Shown here piece after piece: positions 16,017 to 23,747 of a DNA stretch of 24,906 nucleotides. The notes beneath the pieces are model-generated. The model worked only from the letters and a program-made list of their open reading frames with translations, did no database searches and was not told where the DNA came from. The position numbers and the translations under genes are program-made. Source of the DNA: an uncultured Blautia sp. Lineage in GTDB: Bacteria > Bacillota > Clostridia > Lachnospirales > Lachnospiraceae. Each line of letters starts with the position of its first letter. Position 1 is the stretch's first letter. Location of the stretch: positions 1 through 24,906 of the forward strand of contig CAKRRX010000029.1 in the NCBI GenBank assembly GCA_934394595.1, given 5' to 3'.

Positions 16017-16052
16017 ACTATCCGGAGTCCTGCTAACAGAACCCCGGATAGT
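16017..16052 (-). terminator. Hairpin after the permease gene (terminator or transcript-processing element)
   Basis: ACTATCCGG (16044-16052 in minus sense) pairs with CCGGATAGT (16017-16025), and the interior GTTCTG / CAGGAC also pairs, giving a strong stem of about 15 bp. On the minus strand it is followed by TTGCGTTTAGG, a poor U-tract; on the plus strand a run of seven T comes eight bases later. It lies 14 bases after the permease stop and just before the sensor promoter, so it probably ends or protects the transporter mRNA. Confidence 0.6.
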
Positions 16053-16065
16053 CTGATACATTTTT

Positions 16066-17061
16066 TTATTTGTCTGAACCGTATTTTCTCATATCAAGTG
16101 CAACTGCTACGATGATGATAAGTCCTTTTGCAATGTTCTGCCAATAGGAGCTTAAACCTACGAATGTAAGACCATAGCTGATAACACTGAAAATAATAAC
16201 TCCCAGGAAGGCTCCCGGTACGTTACCAATACCACCGGTGAAGGAAGCGCCACCGATGATACAGCTTGCGATGGCATCCATTTCATAACCTTCTGCATAT
16301 GTTGCATTGGCACTTCCGGTACGTGCTGCAAGCATACATCCTGCAAGAGCTGCAAGAGCTCCGGATAAGATATAAACAAACATGTCGATTTTGAATACGT
16401 TGATACCTGCTACTTTTGCAGCCTCACGGTTACCGCCTGTAGCATAGATGTTTTTACCTAATGTTGTCATGTTCAGGATAATGTAAACAGCGATCATAAC
16501 TACAAAGGCAACAATAATCAGATAGTTAACTCCTGCAACGGAACCTGTACCAAATTTTGTAAAGGATTCTTTAAATCCTGCAAGAGGCTGTGAGTTGTTC
16601 GGTGCTTTTTTCATGAACAACAGGTTTCCACCATAAATAATTAGCTGAAGTCCAAGGCCAGCAAGGAATGCCGGTACCTTTAATTTTGAAATGATAAGAC
16701 CTGTGATCACCCCGGAGATGATACCTATGATAATGGAAGCGATGATTGGTACGATCAATGGCATTTCCGGCAGTGACGGCCAGAATTTAATGTAATAAGT
16801 GGACTGCTGTGCAAGTGTTCCGGATACGACGGCACCAAGACCTGCAAGTCGTCCTACAGTCATATCCATACCACCGGCAATGATTACAACCAGCATACCC
16901 ACAGCAAGAAGCATTTTCGGGGCACTCTGTGTCAATACATCACTTAATACACGAACGGAAATAAATGATGGTGAAATGATCGCAATGATCACGATCATCA
17001 GTAACAGACAGATATAAAGAATATTATCCATCAGGATTTTTGACATATTTTTTGATTTCAT
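16066..17061 (-). CDS. mglC: Sugar ABC transporter permease (MglC/RbsC-type)
   Basis: A 331-residue integral membrane protein of the BPD_transp_2 family with about eight to ten hydrophobic segments. The family signature region is visible in AGGMDMTVGRLAGLGAVVSG and in YATGGNREAAKVAGINV, and GGASFTGGIGNVPGAFLG is near the C-terminus. Two copies form the membrane channel of the importer. Its ATG overlaps the ATPase stop codon (ATGA, 4 bases), preceded by GGGGAGGAT, so both are translated together at similar levels. The mgl name follows the galactose-type binding protein of the same operon; ribose or another pentose/hexose permease would look alike. Confidence 0.88.
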   Translation of the reverse strand: MKSKNMSKILMDNILYICLLLMIVIIAIISPSFISVRVLSDVLTQSAPKMLLAVGMLVVIIAGGMDMTVGRLAGLGAVVSGTLAQQSTYYIKFWPSLPEMPLIVPIIASIIIGIISGVITGLIISKLKVPAFLAGLGLQLIIYGGNLLFMKKAPNNSQPLAGFKESFTKFGTGSVAGVNYLIIVAFVVMIAVYIILNMTTLGKNIYATGGNREAAKVAGINVFKIDMFVYILSGALAALAGCMLAARTGSANATYAEGYEMDAIASCIIGGASFTGGIGNVPGAFLGVIIFSVISYGLTFVGLSSYWQNIAKGLIIIVAVALDMRKYGSDK

Positions 17062-18608
17062 TTCTTATCCTCCCCATTGGCTTCATATGTACTTGCCAGC
17101 AACATGATCTTCTCATCTGTTACTTCAGATTTATCCAGGATACCGGACTTATGTCCTTCACACATTACCATGATCCTGTCAGACATACCCATAAGTTCCG
17201 GCATCTCCGAACTGATCATAATTACACATTTGCCTTTTTGTGCCATTTCTTCCATTAATTCATAAATTTCATATTTTGCTCCGACGTCGATTCCTCGTGT
17301 AGGCTCATCCAGGATCAGGATATCCGGCTCACTTAAAAGCCAGCGTCCAAGCAGTACCTTCTGCTGATTACCACCGGAAAGGGTTTTGATGGCGGTTTTC
17401 AGGCTTGGAGTCTTTGTGGAAAGCATATCTACATATTTCTGTGCATCCTGGTTTCTCTTTGCCTTATCAATAAAAGGAAGCCCTGCTTTGTGATACCGTT
17501 TTGGATTTACATTCTGCTCTACAACAAGAGTATTATCTGTAATGGAGCCAGGTCCGATAATACCTGTTTTTCTTCGATCCTCTGTAAGCAGTGCCATACC
17601 GTTTTTAATGGCATCGATTGGCTGTCTGTTGTGGATCTCTTTTCCCTCGATGGTAACCCTTCCGGAAGAAATTCCATGTAATCCAAATAAGGCTTCCATC
17701 AGCTCACTTCGCTGGGAACCTACAAGTCCGCCGATTCCGAAAATCTCACCTTTCTTTACAGAAAAGCTTACATCCTTAAAAGAATGAGGATTTGTGCTTG
17801 TAAAGTTTTCAACCTTCAGATACTCTGCTCCTGGTGTATGCTTTTTCGGTGGAAAACGATCTGTCATCTCACGTCCAACCATTTTATTTACAATAGTATC
17901 TGTTGTCATTTCACTTGCAGACCATGTACCAACATTTTGTCCATCACGCATAATTGTGATGTCATCTGAAATCTGAAGGATTTCATCAATTTTATGAGAA
18001 ATATAGATAATTGCTACGTTTTCGTTTTTTAGCTGATTGATGATACGGAACAAAATCGCTGTCTCAGTCTCTGTAAGAGAGGAAGTGGGCTCATCCATAA
18101 TAACGATCTTTGCACCAATGGATACAGAACGTGCAATCTCGATCAACTGACAGTAAGATGTGGATAGCTCTGCAACTTTCTGCTTTGGATTGATGTCCAG
18201 TCCCAATTTCTTAAATACATCTTCCGTGTCTTTTATCAGTCTTTCTTTATCTACCCAACGTACCCCTGCCACTTTTTTATAAGGGATCCTGCCAAGGAAA
18301 ATATTTTCTGCCACTGTCTGCGGTCTTACAGGATGCAGTTCCTGGTGGATCATTGCAATTCCCTGATCCATGGCATTTCTTGGGCTGGTAATACTTACCT
18401 GCTTTCCATTTATGGAAATACTTCCCTCATCCGGGGAATAGATTCCATAAATACATTTCATCAGCGTAGATTTGCCAGCTCCGTTTTCTCCCATCAGTGC
18501 ATGCACAGTTCCGGGACGGACTCTTAAGGAAACCTGATCCAGTGCTTTTACACCAGGAAAGGTTTTCGTAAGATTTACGGCTTCCAGCACGTATTCGGAA
18601 TTACTCAT
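17058..18608 (-). CDS. mglA: Sugar ABC transporter ATP-binding protein (MglA/RbsA-type)
   Basis: A 516-residue protein with two ABC domains in one chain, as in monosaccharide importers. Domain 1: Walker A GENGAGKST (40-48), IVIMDEPTSSL (Walker B), and a divergent signature LSTSYCQ. Domain 2: the Walker A position reads GLVGSQRSEL and lacks the normal GK[ST], the usual degenerate form for this family, while LSGGNQQKVLLGRWL and LILDEPTRGIDVG are intact. It powers uptake by MglC and sits on the inner membrane face. ATG start after AGGAG. It follows the binding-protein gene by 92 bases containing a strong hairpin, so it is expressed less than the binding protein. Confidence 0.92.
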   Translation of the reverse strand: MSNSEYVLEAVNLTKTFPGVKALDQVSLRVRPGTVHALMGENGAGKSTLMKCIYGIYSPDEGSISINGKQVSITSPRNAMDQGIAMIHQELHPVRPQTVAENIFLGRIPYKKVAGVRWVDKERLIKDTEDVFKKLGLDINPKQKVAELSTSYCQLIEIARSVSIGAKIVIMDEPTSSLTETETAILFRIINQLKNENVAIIYISHKIDEILQISDDITIMRDGQNVGTWSASEMTTDTIVNKMVGREMTDRFPPKKHTPGAEYLKVENFTSTNPHSFKDVSFSVKKGEIFGIGGLVGSQRSELMEALFGLHGISSGRVTIEGKEIHNRQPIDAIKNGMALLTEDRRKTGIIGPGSITDNTLVVEQNVNPKRYHKAGLPFIDKAKRNQDAQKYVDMLSTKTPSLKTAIKTLSGGNQQKVLLGRWLLSEPDILILDEPTRGIDVGAKYEIYELMEEMAQKGKCVIMISSEMPELMGMSDRIMVMCEGHKSGILDKSEVTDEKIMLLASTYEANGEDKK

Positions 18609-18641
18609 AGCTTATTCTCTCCTGTTCTGCTCTTGGCAATA

Positions 18642-18673
18642 ATAAAGAGGGACACTTTACAGTCCCTCTTTAT
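18642..18673 (-). terminator. Intercistronic attenuator hairpin between mglB and mglA
   Basis: A perfect 12-bp stem, ATAAAGAGGGAC / GTCCCTCTTTAT, with an 8-base loop, followed on the minus strand by TATT. It is partly terminator-like with a short T-tract. Such hairpins after a binding-protein gene commonly stop some transcripts and stabilise the upstream mRNA, keeping the binding protein in excess over the ATPase and permease. Confidence 0.8.
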
Positions 18674-18700
18674 GCAACCTTGCGGCCAAACTTCTGTTAT

Positions 18701-19798
18701 TTAGAATGAAGTATCTGTAATGTCATAGCTTGCGTCATCTAAATTGTCGGCTGTGATAGAAATATAGTCGATCATGATTCTATGTCCATCAACCTTTACA
18801 CCATCCATTCCAATAGACTCAGTGGTAACTTCCTCACCGTTCTCTAACAGATACATCAGTTTATAAATGGATTTTGCAAGTTTTACAGGGTTGTTGAGAC
18901 TGGTCTCAAGAAGAGTTCCGTTTTTGATTGCTTCACATCCGGCAGCTGTAGCATCAACACCAACAACTGGAATTGTGTTCTCATCGCTTGTGAAATATCC
19001 ATGAGCCTGAAGTGCTGCGATTGCTCCAAGTGCCTCATCATCGTTATCTGCGATGATACAGTCAATGTCATCACCAAAGCTTGCAATAAGTGCCTCTACA
19101 TTTTCCTGTGCTTCAGAACGGGAGAAGTTGCAAAGTACGCCGTTGATGGAATCTCCACCTTTAACGCCTGTTACATCATCACCACCGATGCAGCTTCCAA
19201 GTTCATATCCTGCACCCTCAATTGTTGCAAGGCTGTAAGAAGAACGATTGATGGTATCACTGAATGTCTGAATACCCTGAAGGAGAATGTAATCAACTTT
19301 TCCATTTCCGTTTCTGTCCCAGTTCTCATGAGTATTGAAGTAATCAACTAATGCATTACCCATGTTTTCACCGGACTGTGTGGATACGGAAGATACATAC
19401 CACAGATTTTCATTGTCTGCGAATGCTTCATCAGATGGGCTTGTTGTATTTGCAAAAATACCAACTACGCCTTCTTCTTTCATCTGTTTTGCAATATCGT
19501 CTGATGCCGGCATGTTGATGTTATTCAGGATCAGGTATTTAACGCCCTGGGTGTAGAAGTTGTTTACGTTATTTCCCTGAGTGTTGATATCGTTTTCACT
19601 GTCAGCGTCTGTGATGGAAATTGTTCCATCTGCTGCTGCGATTCCGTTTAAGCACTGGCGGGCATTTGCGATAAAAGTATCTGCGAAATTGTACCATACA
19701 ACACCAGCTTTTACATCTCCGTCAGCCAATACAGGTGTTGCAAACATGGATGTTGCCACTGCAGCTGCAGCCAGAACGCTAATTACTTTTTTCTTCAT
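18701..19798 (-). CDS. mglB: Galactose/glucose-type sugar ABC transporter substrate-binding protein
   Basis: A 365-residue secreted binding protein resembling MglB. A signal peptide with cleavage near VLA-DGD precedes KAGVVWYNFADTFIAN. The loop DRNGNGKVD (about 161-169) matches the EF-hand-like calcium site of MglB, and IIADNDDEALGAIAALQ and PVVGVDATAAG are typical sugar-contact regions. It delivers sugar to MglAC. Oddly, no Cys lies near the signal cleavage site, so it lacks the lipobox most Gram-positive binding proteins use for anchoring. ATG 19798 is chosen because GGAGGAAG lies before it, whereas the longer frame's ATG 19813 overlaps that site. First gene of the operon. Confidence 0.9.
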   Translation of the reverse strand: MKKKVISVLAAAAVATSMFATPVLADGDVKAGVVWYNFADTFIANARQCLNGIAAADGTISITDADSENDINTQGNNVNNFYTQGVKYLILNNINMPASDDIAKQMKEEGVVGIFANTTSPSDEAFADNENLWYVSSVSTQSGENMGNALVDYFNTHENWDRNGNGKVDYILLQGIQTFSDTINRSSYSLATIEGAGYELGSCIGGDDVTGVKGGDSINGVLCNFSRSEAQENVEALIASFGDDIDCIIADNDDEALGAIAALQAHGYFTSDENTIPVVGVDATAAGCEAIKNGTLLETSLNNPVKLAKSIYKLMYLLENGEEVTTESIGMDGVKVDGHRIMIDYISITADNLDDASYDITDTSF

Positions 19799-19833
19799 TT
19801 TTTCTTCCTCCATTTTAAAAAAGCCGTTATCCT

Positions 19834-19861
19834 GGAAAGCAGTTCCTTTTATTTGCTTTCC
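19834..19861 (-). promoter_or_regulatory. Inverted repeat in the mglB leader
   Basis: GGAAAGCA and TGCTTTCC (19854-19861 and 19834-19841) form a perfect 8-bp inverted repeat with a 12-base gap between the mglB promoter and start. It could be a hairpin in the leader RNA or an operator for a regulator of the operon. It is not a clear match to a CcpA site. Confidence 0.35.
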
Positions 19862-19877
19862 CCTTGTTGATGATACC

Positions 19878-19883
19878 AGTATA
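19878..19883 (-). promoter_or_regulatory. Probable -10 box of the mgl operon
   Basis: TATACT on the minus strand about 80 bases before the mglB start. No good -35 is found at 17 bases (the position is T-rich), as expected for a promoter needing an activator such as the AraC-type regulator encoded downstream. Confidence 0.5.
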
Positions 19884-19961
19884 GCATGGCCGCCCCTTAG
19901 AAAAAATTCAAGATATTTGCAGTTCTTCCAAAAAATGTTGCGAATTTGCTGTGCAGGCGAA

Positions 19962-20008
19962 AAAAAAGTTGCACTTTTTTGTTATCCGCAAAATAGTGCA
20001 ACTTTTTT
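19962..20008. terminator. Symmetric terminator-like hairpin in the mglB / glycosyltransferase divergent region
   Basis: A perfect 14-bp inverted repeat, AAAAAAGTTGCACT (19962-19975) and AGTGCAACTTTTTT (19995-20008), 19-base loop. Because it carries A and T runs on its outer arms, it reads as a Rho-independent terminator in both directions, yet it sits between two divergent genes where no transcript should end. It could insulate the two promoters or end a small RNA; no small gene was identified. Confidence 0.6.
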
Positions 20009-20037
20009 CTTTAACGACTTTTTCTTTAACGACTTTT
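20004..20037. repeat. Short tandem repeat, 15-bp period
   Basis: The unit TTTTTCTTTAACGAC is repeated with exact 15-base period over 34 bases (about 2.3 copies) just beside the hairpin and 35 bases before the glycosyltransferase -35 box. It may be a regulator-binding repeat or a slippage product. Confidence 0.75.
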
Positions 20038-20071
20038 CCCCCAGAAAATAATCCCTTATTCCCCTTTTCCC

Positions 20072-20100
20072 TTGAAATCCCTGTGGCAAACTGTTACTAT
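20072..20100 (+). promoter_or_regulatory. Promoter of the glycosyltransferase operon
   Basis: TTGAAA (20072-20077) and TACTAT (20095-20100) are exactly 17 bases apart, followed by a leader of about 58 bases to the ATG at 20165. The longest reading frame would start inside this -35 box, which argues against that start. Confidence 0.7.
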
Positions 20101-20164
20101 ATTATTACAAAATTCGTGTTTTTCAGTGATCTTTTGGTCATATTTCAGGGATGAGGAGTTTTTG

Positions 20165-23104
20165 ATGAATTCGTTCAAAGTCAGCATTATTTTACCGGTG
20201 TATAACGTGGAAAAATACTTAAGTGTCTGCCTGGACAGCCTGCTTGCCCAGACCCTTGAGGACATAGAGATCGTTGCTGTAAATGACGGCAGTACAGATG
20301 GAAGCCTGCAGATTCTGCAGGCTTACCAGGCGTTGCACCCGGATAAGCTTTTTATCTATTCCACAGACAATCATGGCGTAAGCCGCGCCCGGAATTACGG
20401 CTTCGCCCATTCTCACGGAGAATATATCTGGTTTGTGGACAGCGATGATTATGTGGAGGCAGATGCCTGCCGGCTCCTTTACGAAAAGGCATCAAAAGAT
20501 GGGAATGACCTGGTGCTTTTCCGCTTTAACAGCGTATATCCGGACACCAATGAGAAAAAGCCCTCTCCCTGCGTCCATTATAATCAGAACTTTAACATTG
20601 CATCCAAGCCCTATGAGCTGGCTAATATTGTCCTTTATCCATGGAATAAGCTGATCCGCAGAACATTGTTTGAAGGAATCGAATTTCCGGAAGGCATCCG
20701 GTTTGAAGATGTTCCGGTCTCCTTCCAGCTCTACACACGTGCCAGATCCATTGGAGTCATAAATCTTTGCTTCTACAATTATATACGAAACATCGGTTTC
20801 TCAGAGGCGCTTACAAGAACCACCTTTGATATCTGCGAAGCTTATAACCATGTTATCAATTTTATGAAAGGATCCGGATTTTACCAGCAATATTATAACG
20901 AAATTGCCTATGTCGCTGTCCGACATTTTCTTTTCCGGATCAAAAAGCTTCTCACCAATTATGATACCGGAAAGAAGGAATTAAAAATCCAGTTTACAGA
21001 GACCCTGTACCATTATCTGGATCACACATTCCCGAACTGGCAGGACAATCCATATGTGCGCTATACAATGCCAGCCCCAGTTGCCAATATGTTTTATTTC
21101 TATTCTGACAAGCAGCAGGTGCTGAATTTCATAAACAACTGTGATTCCCTTTCTTCGCAGCAGCAGAAAAACTGGATAAAGGATTACCGGGCATCTTTTG
21201 AAAAAGATTCCGCATATCACCCGGCCGGAATGATCCAGCTGGAAAAAACAGCGGCACAGTTTTACCATTTCGCCTATACCGGAAGCCTGGCACCAGATCC
21301 GGAGCAGATCTTCCTGGAATCCGGCCGTGGAAATGAGATTCCCGCCTGGATTTTGGGGCTTCTTGCCCATCTGATCCGACATTTTAGCGAATACCATATT
21401 GTATTTTCCCTTGCCAGGGAGAAGCATCCCCTTCTTCTGGCACTTTTAAACCGTTATCTTCCGGACAACAAAGCTTTACCGAAGAATATCACACTGATCA
21501 GCTCCGGCACTGAAGAATATGGAAAAGCCCTGGCACTTTCCGGTTATCTGATCACAGACAGTCCTCTGCCCTACTATTTTCGAAAAGAAAAGGGGCAATT
21601 CGTTCTTCTTTATTGTGGACACGGCCTGTATCCGGAGACGGTTTTGAATACCCCTGCTTCCACAGCTGACACCGGACTCTGGCAGCATACCATGTTTCTG
21701 GCAGATGCCATATATTTTAACAGTGTCCAGAACCGCAATATTTATATGAGCGAATGCATGACAGACCGGATCTGTCCCACCCCATATATTATCGGAAATT
21801 CCGGAGATGCCCCGGTTGTTCCGGAGCAGTCCAACACAGAGAAGATCCGCCGAAGCCTTCAGCTGGATGGCGTACAGACTATTTTATATGCCCCGCGTCT
21901 GCCTGGCTCCTACCTGACAGATGCGGCACAAACCTATCGTAATTTTATGGCCGCACTTTATATAATGGATCAGGAACTGGAAGATCATCAGATTCTGTAT
22001 CTCCATCTGGACGGAGAAAAAAGGCCGAATTTTTCTGATTTTACACATATCCGGGAAATGCCACCGGACTTTGATGTCTCAGATTTTGCCTCTGCCTGTG
22101 ATTATTTTATATCCGATTATCATAGTGCCCTTTCTGCAAAATACCACTCAGGCACCAGGGTTCTCAGGTTCCTTTGCGGAAACTTTGGCAAACAGAATGT
22201 CCGCCAGCGGGATTTCCTTGGAAATGAGCGGATTACAGATGAATTTTTCCCATGTTCCCCTGCCTTTGACAATGTACCCCAGTTGATACATTTTATAAAC
22301 CTGCTGGACCAGGAGGATCCTGAAAGTACACATCAGTATGAATTGCAGTCCACTGTCAAGAAGACACCATCTATAGTGATGTCCGATCCAACTACTGCAG
22401 GCGAAACTTCCCAGCGGTACCAGATAACGGACATTGTGGATTTCCTGCTCAATGGCAGACCTTTGCCTTATTATAGGGAAGATGCTTCCAGTGCTGAGGA
22501 GAACTTTGCAAAGACACCAACGTCCCACCGCACCCGTGTTCTTTTTTTCACCGGACGCAAACTTTCCCATAATCTGATTCGTGATTTCAATGCCCTGGCA
22601 GCCCAGGAGCCGGACAAGGAATTCTGGCTGGCCTACAATGATTTCCGCAATACAGATTCCCAAAAATATCTGGCACAGCTGGCACCGGAATGCTCCTGTC
22701 TGCCATTGAAGCCAGATCCGGATAAGGGAAAGCGATGGAAGCTTGCCAGCGTTCTTACCAGCAGAATGGGGCTTTACTCCCTTTACCCTTTGTCCCATAT
22801 ATTGGAGCTTGGAAAAGCAGAATGTAAAAGATGTCTGGGAAATGCAGAGTTTGATCAGGTGGTCATCACTTCCACAGACAGCATCAAGACTGTGGCTACC
22901 TTGCTGGCTGCTGCTCCGTCTGCATCTTATATGTTTGATACCTTTAATCCGGAGCGCTACCAGACTTCCAGGCCTTACCGTCACCAGATTGCATTTCTTT
23001 GCAGACTGCTGAAGGATACCGGAAATACAAAACTTCCCTCAGAGCTTACAGGGCTGAAGTTTGCGCAAAGCTCCGGCACTGATAAAGACAAAGGAACTTT
23101 ATAA
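20165..23104 (+). CDS. GT2 glycosyltransferase fused to a TagF-like glycerophosphotransferase module
   Basis: A 979-residue cytoplasmic or membrane-associated transferase. Residues 1 to about 330: GT2 with VSIILPVYNVEKYL, VNDGSTDGS and the DxD in VDSDDY. About 440-700: a diverged CDP-glycerol glycerophosphotransferase module with YLITDSPLPYYF (about 460), YCGHGLYPE (about 483, where TagF has WHGTP), ILYAPRLPG (about 572) and ISDYHSAL (about 648, where TagF has TDYSS). About 789-979: a third region (RVLFFTGRK, GNAEFDQVVITS) resembling the GT4-like part of large TagF relatives. It may add both a sugar and a phosphoglycerol to a growing wall or capsule polymer. ATG 20165 follows AGGAG at 7 bases. 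It begins a three-gene operon. Confidence 0.85.
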   Translation: MNSFKVSIILPVYNVEKYLSVCLDSLLAQTLEDIEIVAVNDGSTDGSLQILQAYQALHPDKLFIYSTDNHGVSRARNYGFAHSHGEYIWFVDSDDYVEADACRLLYEKASKDGNDLVLFRFNSVYPDTNEKKPSPCVHYNQNFNIASKPYELANIVLYPWNKLIRRTLFEGIEFPEGIRFEDVPVSFQLYTRARSIGVINLCFYNYIRNIGFSEALTRTTFDICEAYNHVINFMKGSGFYQQYYNEIAYVAVRHFLFRIKKLLTNYDTGKKELKIQFTETLYHYLDHTFPNWQDNPYVRYTMPAPVANMFYFYSDKQQVLNFINNCDSLSSQQQKNWIKDYRASFEKDSAYHPAGMIQLEKTAAQFYHFAYTGSLAPDPEQIFLESGRGNEIPAWILGLLAHLIRHFSEYHIVFSLAREKHPLLLALLNRYLPDNKALPKNITLISSGTEEYGKALALSGYLITDSPLPYYFRKEKGQFVLLYCGHGLYPETVLNTPASTADTGLWQHTMFLADAIYFNSVQNRNIYMSECMTDRICPTPYIIGNSGDAPVVPEQSNTEKIRRSLQLDGVQTILYAPRLPGSYLTDAAQTYRNFMAALYIMDQELEDHQILYLHLDGEKRPNFSDFTHIREMPPDFDVSDFASACDYFISDYHSALSAKYHSGTRVLRFLCGNFGKQNVRQRDFLGNERITDEFFPCSPAFDNVPQLIHFINLLDQEDPESTHQYELQSTVKKTPSIVMSDPTTAGETSQRYQITDIVDFLLNGRPLPYYREDASSAEENFAKTPTSHRTRVLFFTGRKLSHNLIRDFNALAAQEPDKEFWLAYNDFRNTDSQKYLAQLAPECSCLPLKPDPDKGKRWKLASVLTSRMGLYSLYPLSHILELGKAECKRCLGNAEFDQVVITSTDSIKTVATLLAAAPSASYMFDTFNPERYQTSRPYRHQIAFLCRLLKDTGNTKLPSELTGLKFAQSSGTDKDKGTL

Positions 23105-23114
23105 GGAGGACTTC

Positions 23115-23663
23115 ATGTCAGAAGATTTTCTGAATAATGATATACTTTATTTTAAGAACTTAATAGAAAATGGCATTGATTCCACCGACCAATCCCGGGA
23201 CTTTCATCATGCTGTCAGCCTGGAAAAATCCCATACCGGAATTTCCGACGGTGACAACAATGTCCCTCTGACCCGCCAGCAGGCTTACCATACCAACCAG
23301 ATTTACGATTCCATCCGGGATTATCTCATGGAGGACTACGCCATCTGGAATCGGTATAAATATCTTTATCATGTGAAGAAGTTCCAGGCTTACTTTTTCA
23401 CTGTGGAGCACACAGCGTCCCAATACCGCCAGGAATACTTACAGCGGTTCAGCCGGGAATTCAAACGTGCGCAGGATCTTGGACAGCTGGATCTTGCCTT
23501 ATTCTCCCCGGAGGAAAAAGATCGCCTGCTTTTTATTATGAAAGAGCCCAACCGTTTTTTCCGAACCTATTATCAGGATTCTGCAGGTAAACCAGGGATT
23601 CTGGGCAAATTGAAAGCCAAACTACGTGAACATATCTGCTTACGCAAACAGCATAAAATGTAA
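23115..23663 (+). CDS. Stand-alone helical protein, possibly derived from a glycosyltransferase tail
   Basis: A 182-residue soluble protein with no recognisable catalytic motif, no signal peptide and no membrane segment. It is rich in helix, aromatic and charged residues (YDSIRDYLMEDYAIWNRYKYLY, QAYFFTVEHTASQYRQEYL, then FSREFKRAQDLGQLDLALFS). From memory this pattern resembles the C-terminal helical tail found after the GT2 domain in large Lachnospiraceae glycosyltransferases, but here it is a separate gene. ATG 23115 follows AAGGAGG at 6 bases and lies 10 bases after the fusion gene stop, so it is co-translated with it. A scaffold or partner role for one of the two flanking transferases is a guess; function unknown. 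Confidence 0.75.
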   Translation: MSEDFLNNDILYFKNLIENGIDSTDQSRDFHHAVSLEKSHTGISDGDNNVPLTRQQAYHTNQIYDSIRDYLMEDYAIWNRYKYLYHVKKFQAYFFTVEHTASQYRQEYLQRFSREFKRAQDLGQLDLALFSPEEKDRLLFIMKEPNRFFRTYYQDSAGKPGILGKLKAKLREHICLRKQHKM

Positions 23664-23747
23664 AATCTGCTACTCTGGTGAGTGCGCGCCTACAGCTACT
23701 GACGATATTTTTTACAGCAATAACTTTAACTATAAAAGGTGATAATT

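Noticed and set aside
20004..20037. CRISPR array
   Set aside because: Only about two copies of a 15-bp unit with no spacers and no cas genes; a simple tandem repeat.
20072..20164. Upstream extension of the large glycosyltransferase (31 extra residues)
   Set aside because: The start codon lies in the -35 box and the extension has no GT2 character; AGGAG before ATG 20165 gives the typical N-terminus.
22148..22984. 278-residue minus-strand frame
   Set aside because: Antisense to the C-terminal part of the TagF-like fusion; no start signals or family pattern.
23061..23114. Longer start for the 182-residue protein overlapping the fusion gene
   Set aside because: AAGGAGG directly precedes ATG 23115, and the extra residues only mirror the upstream gene in another frame.
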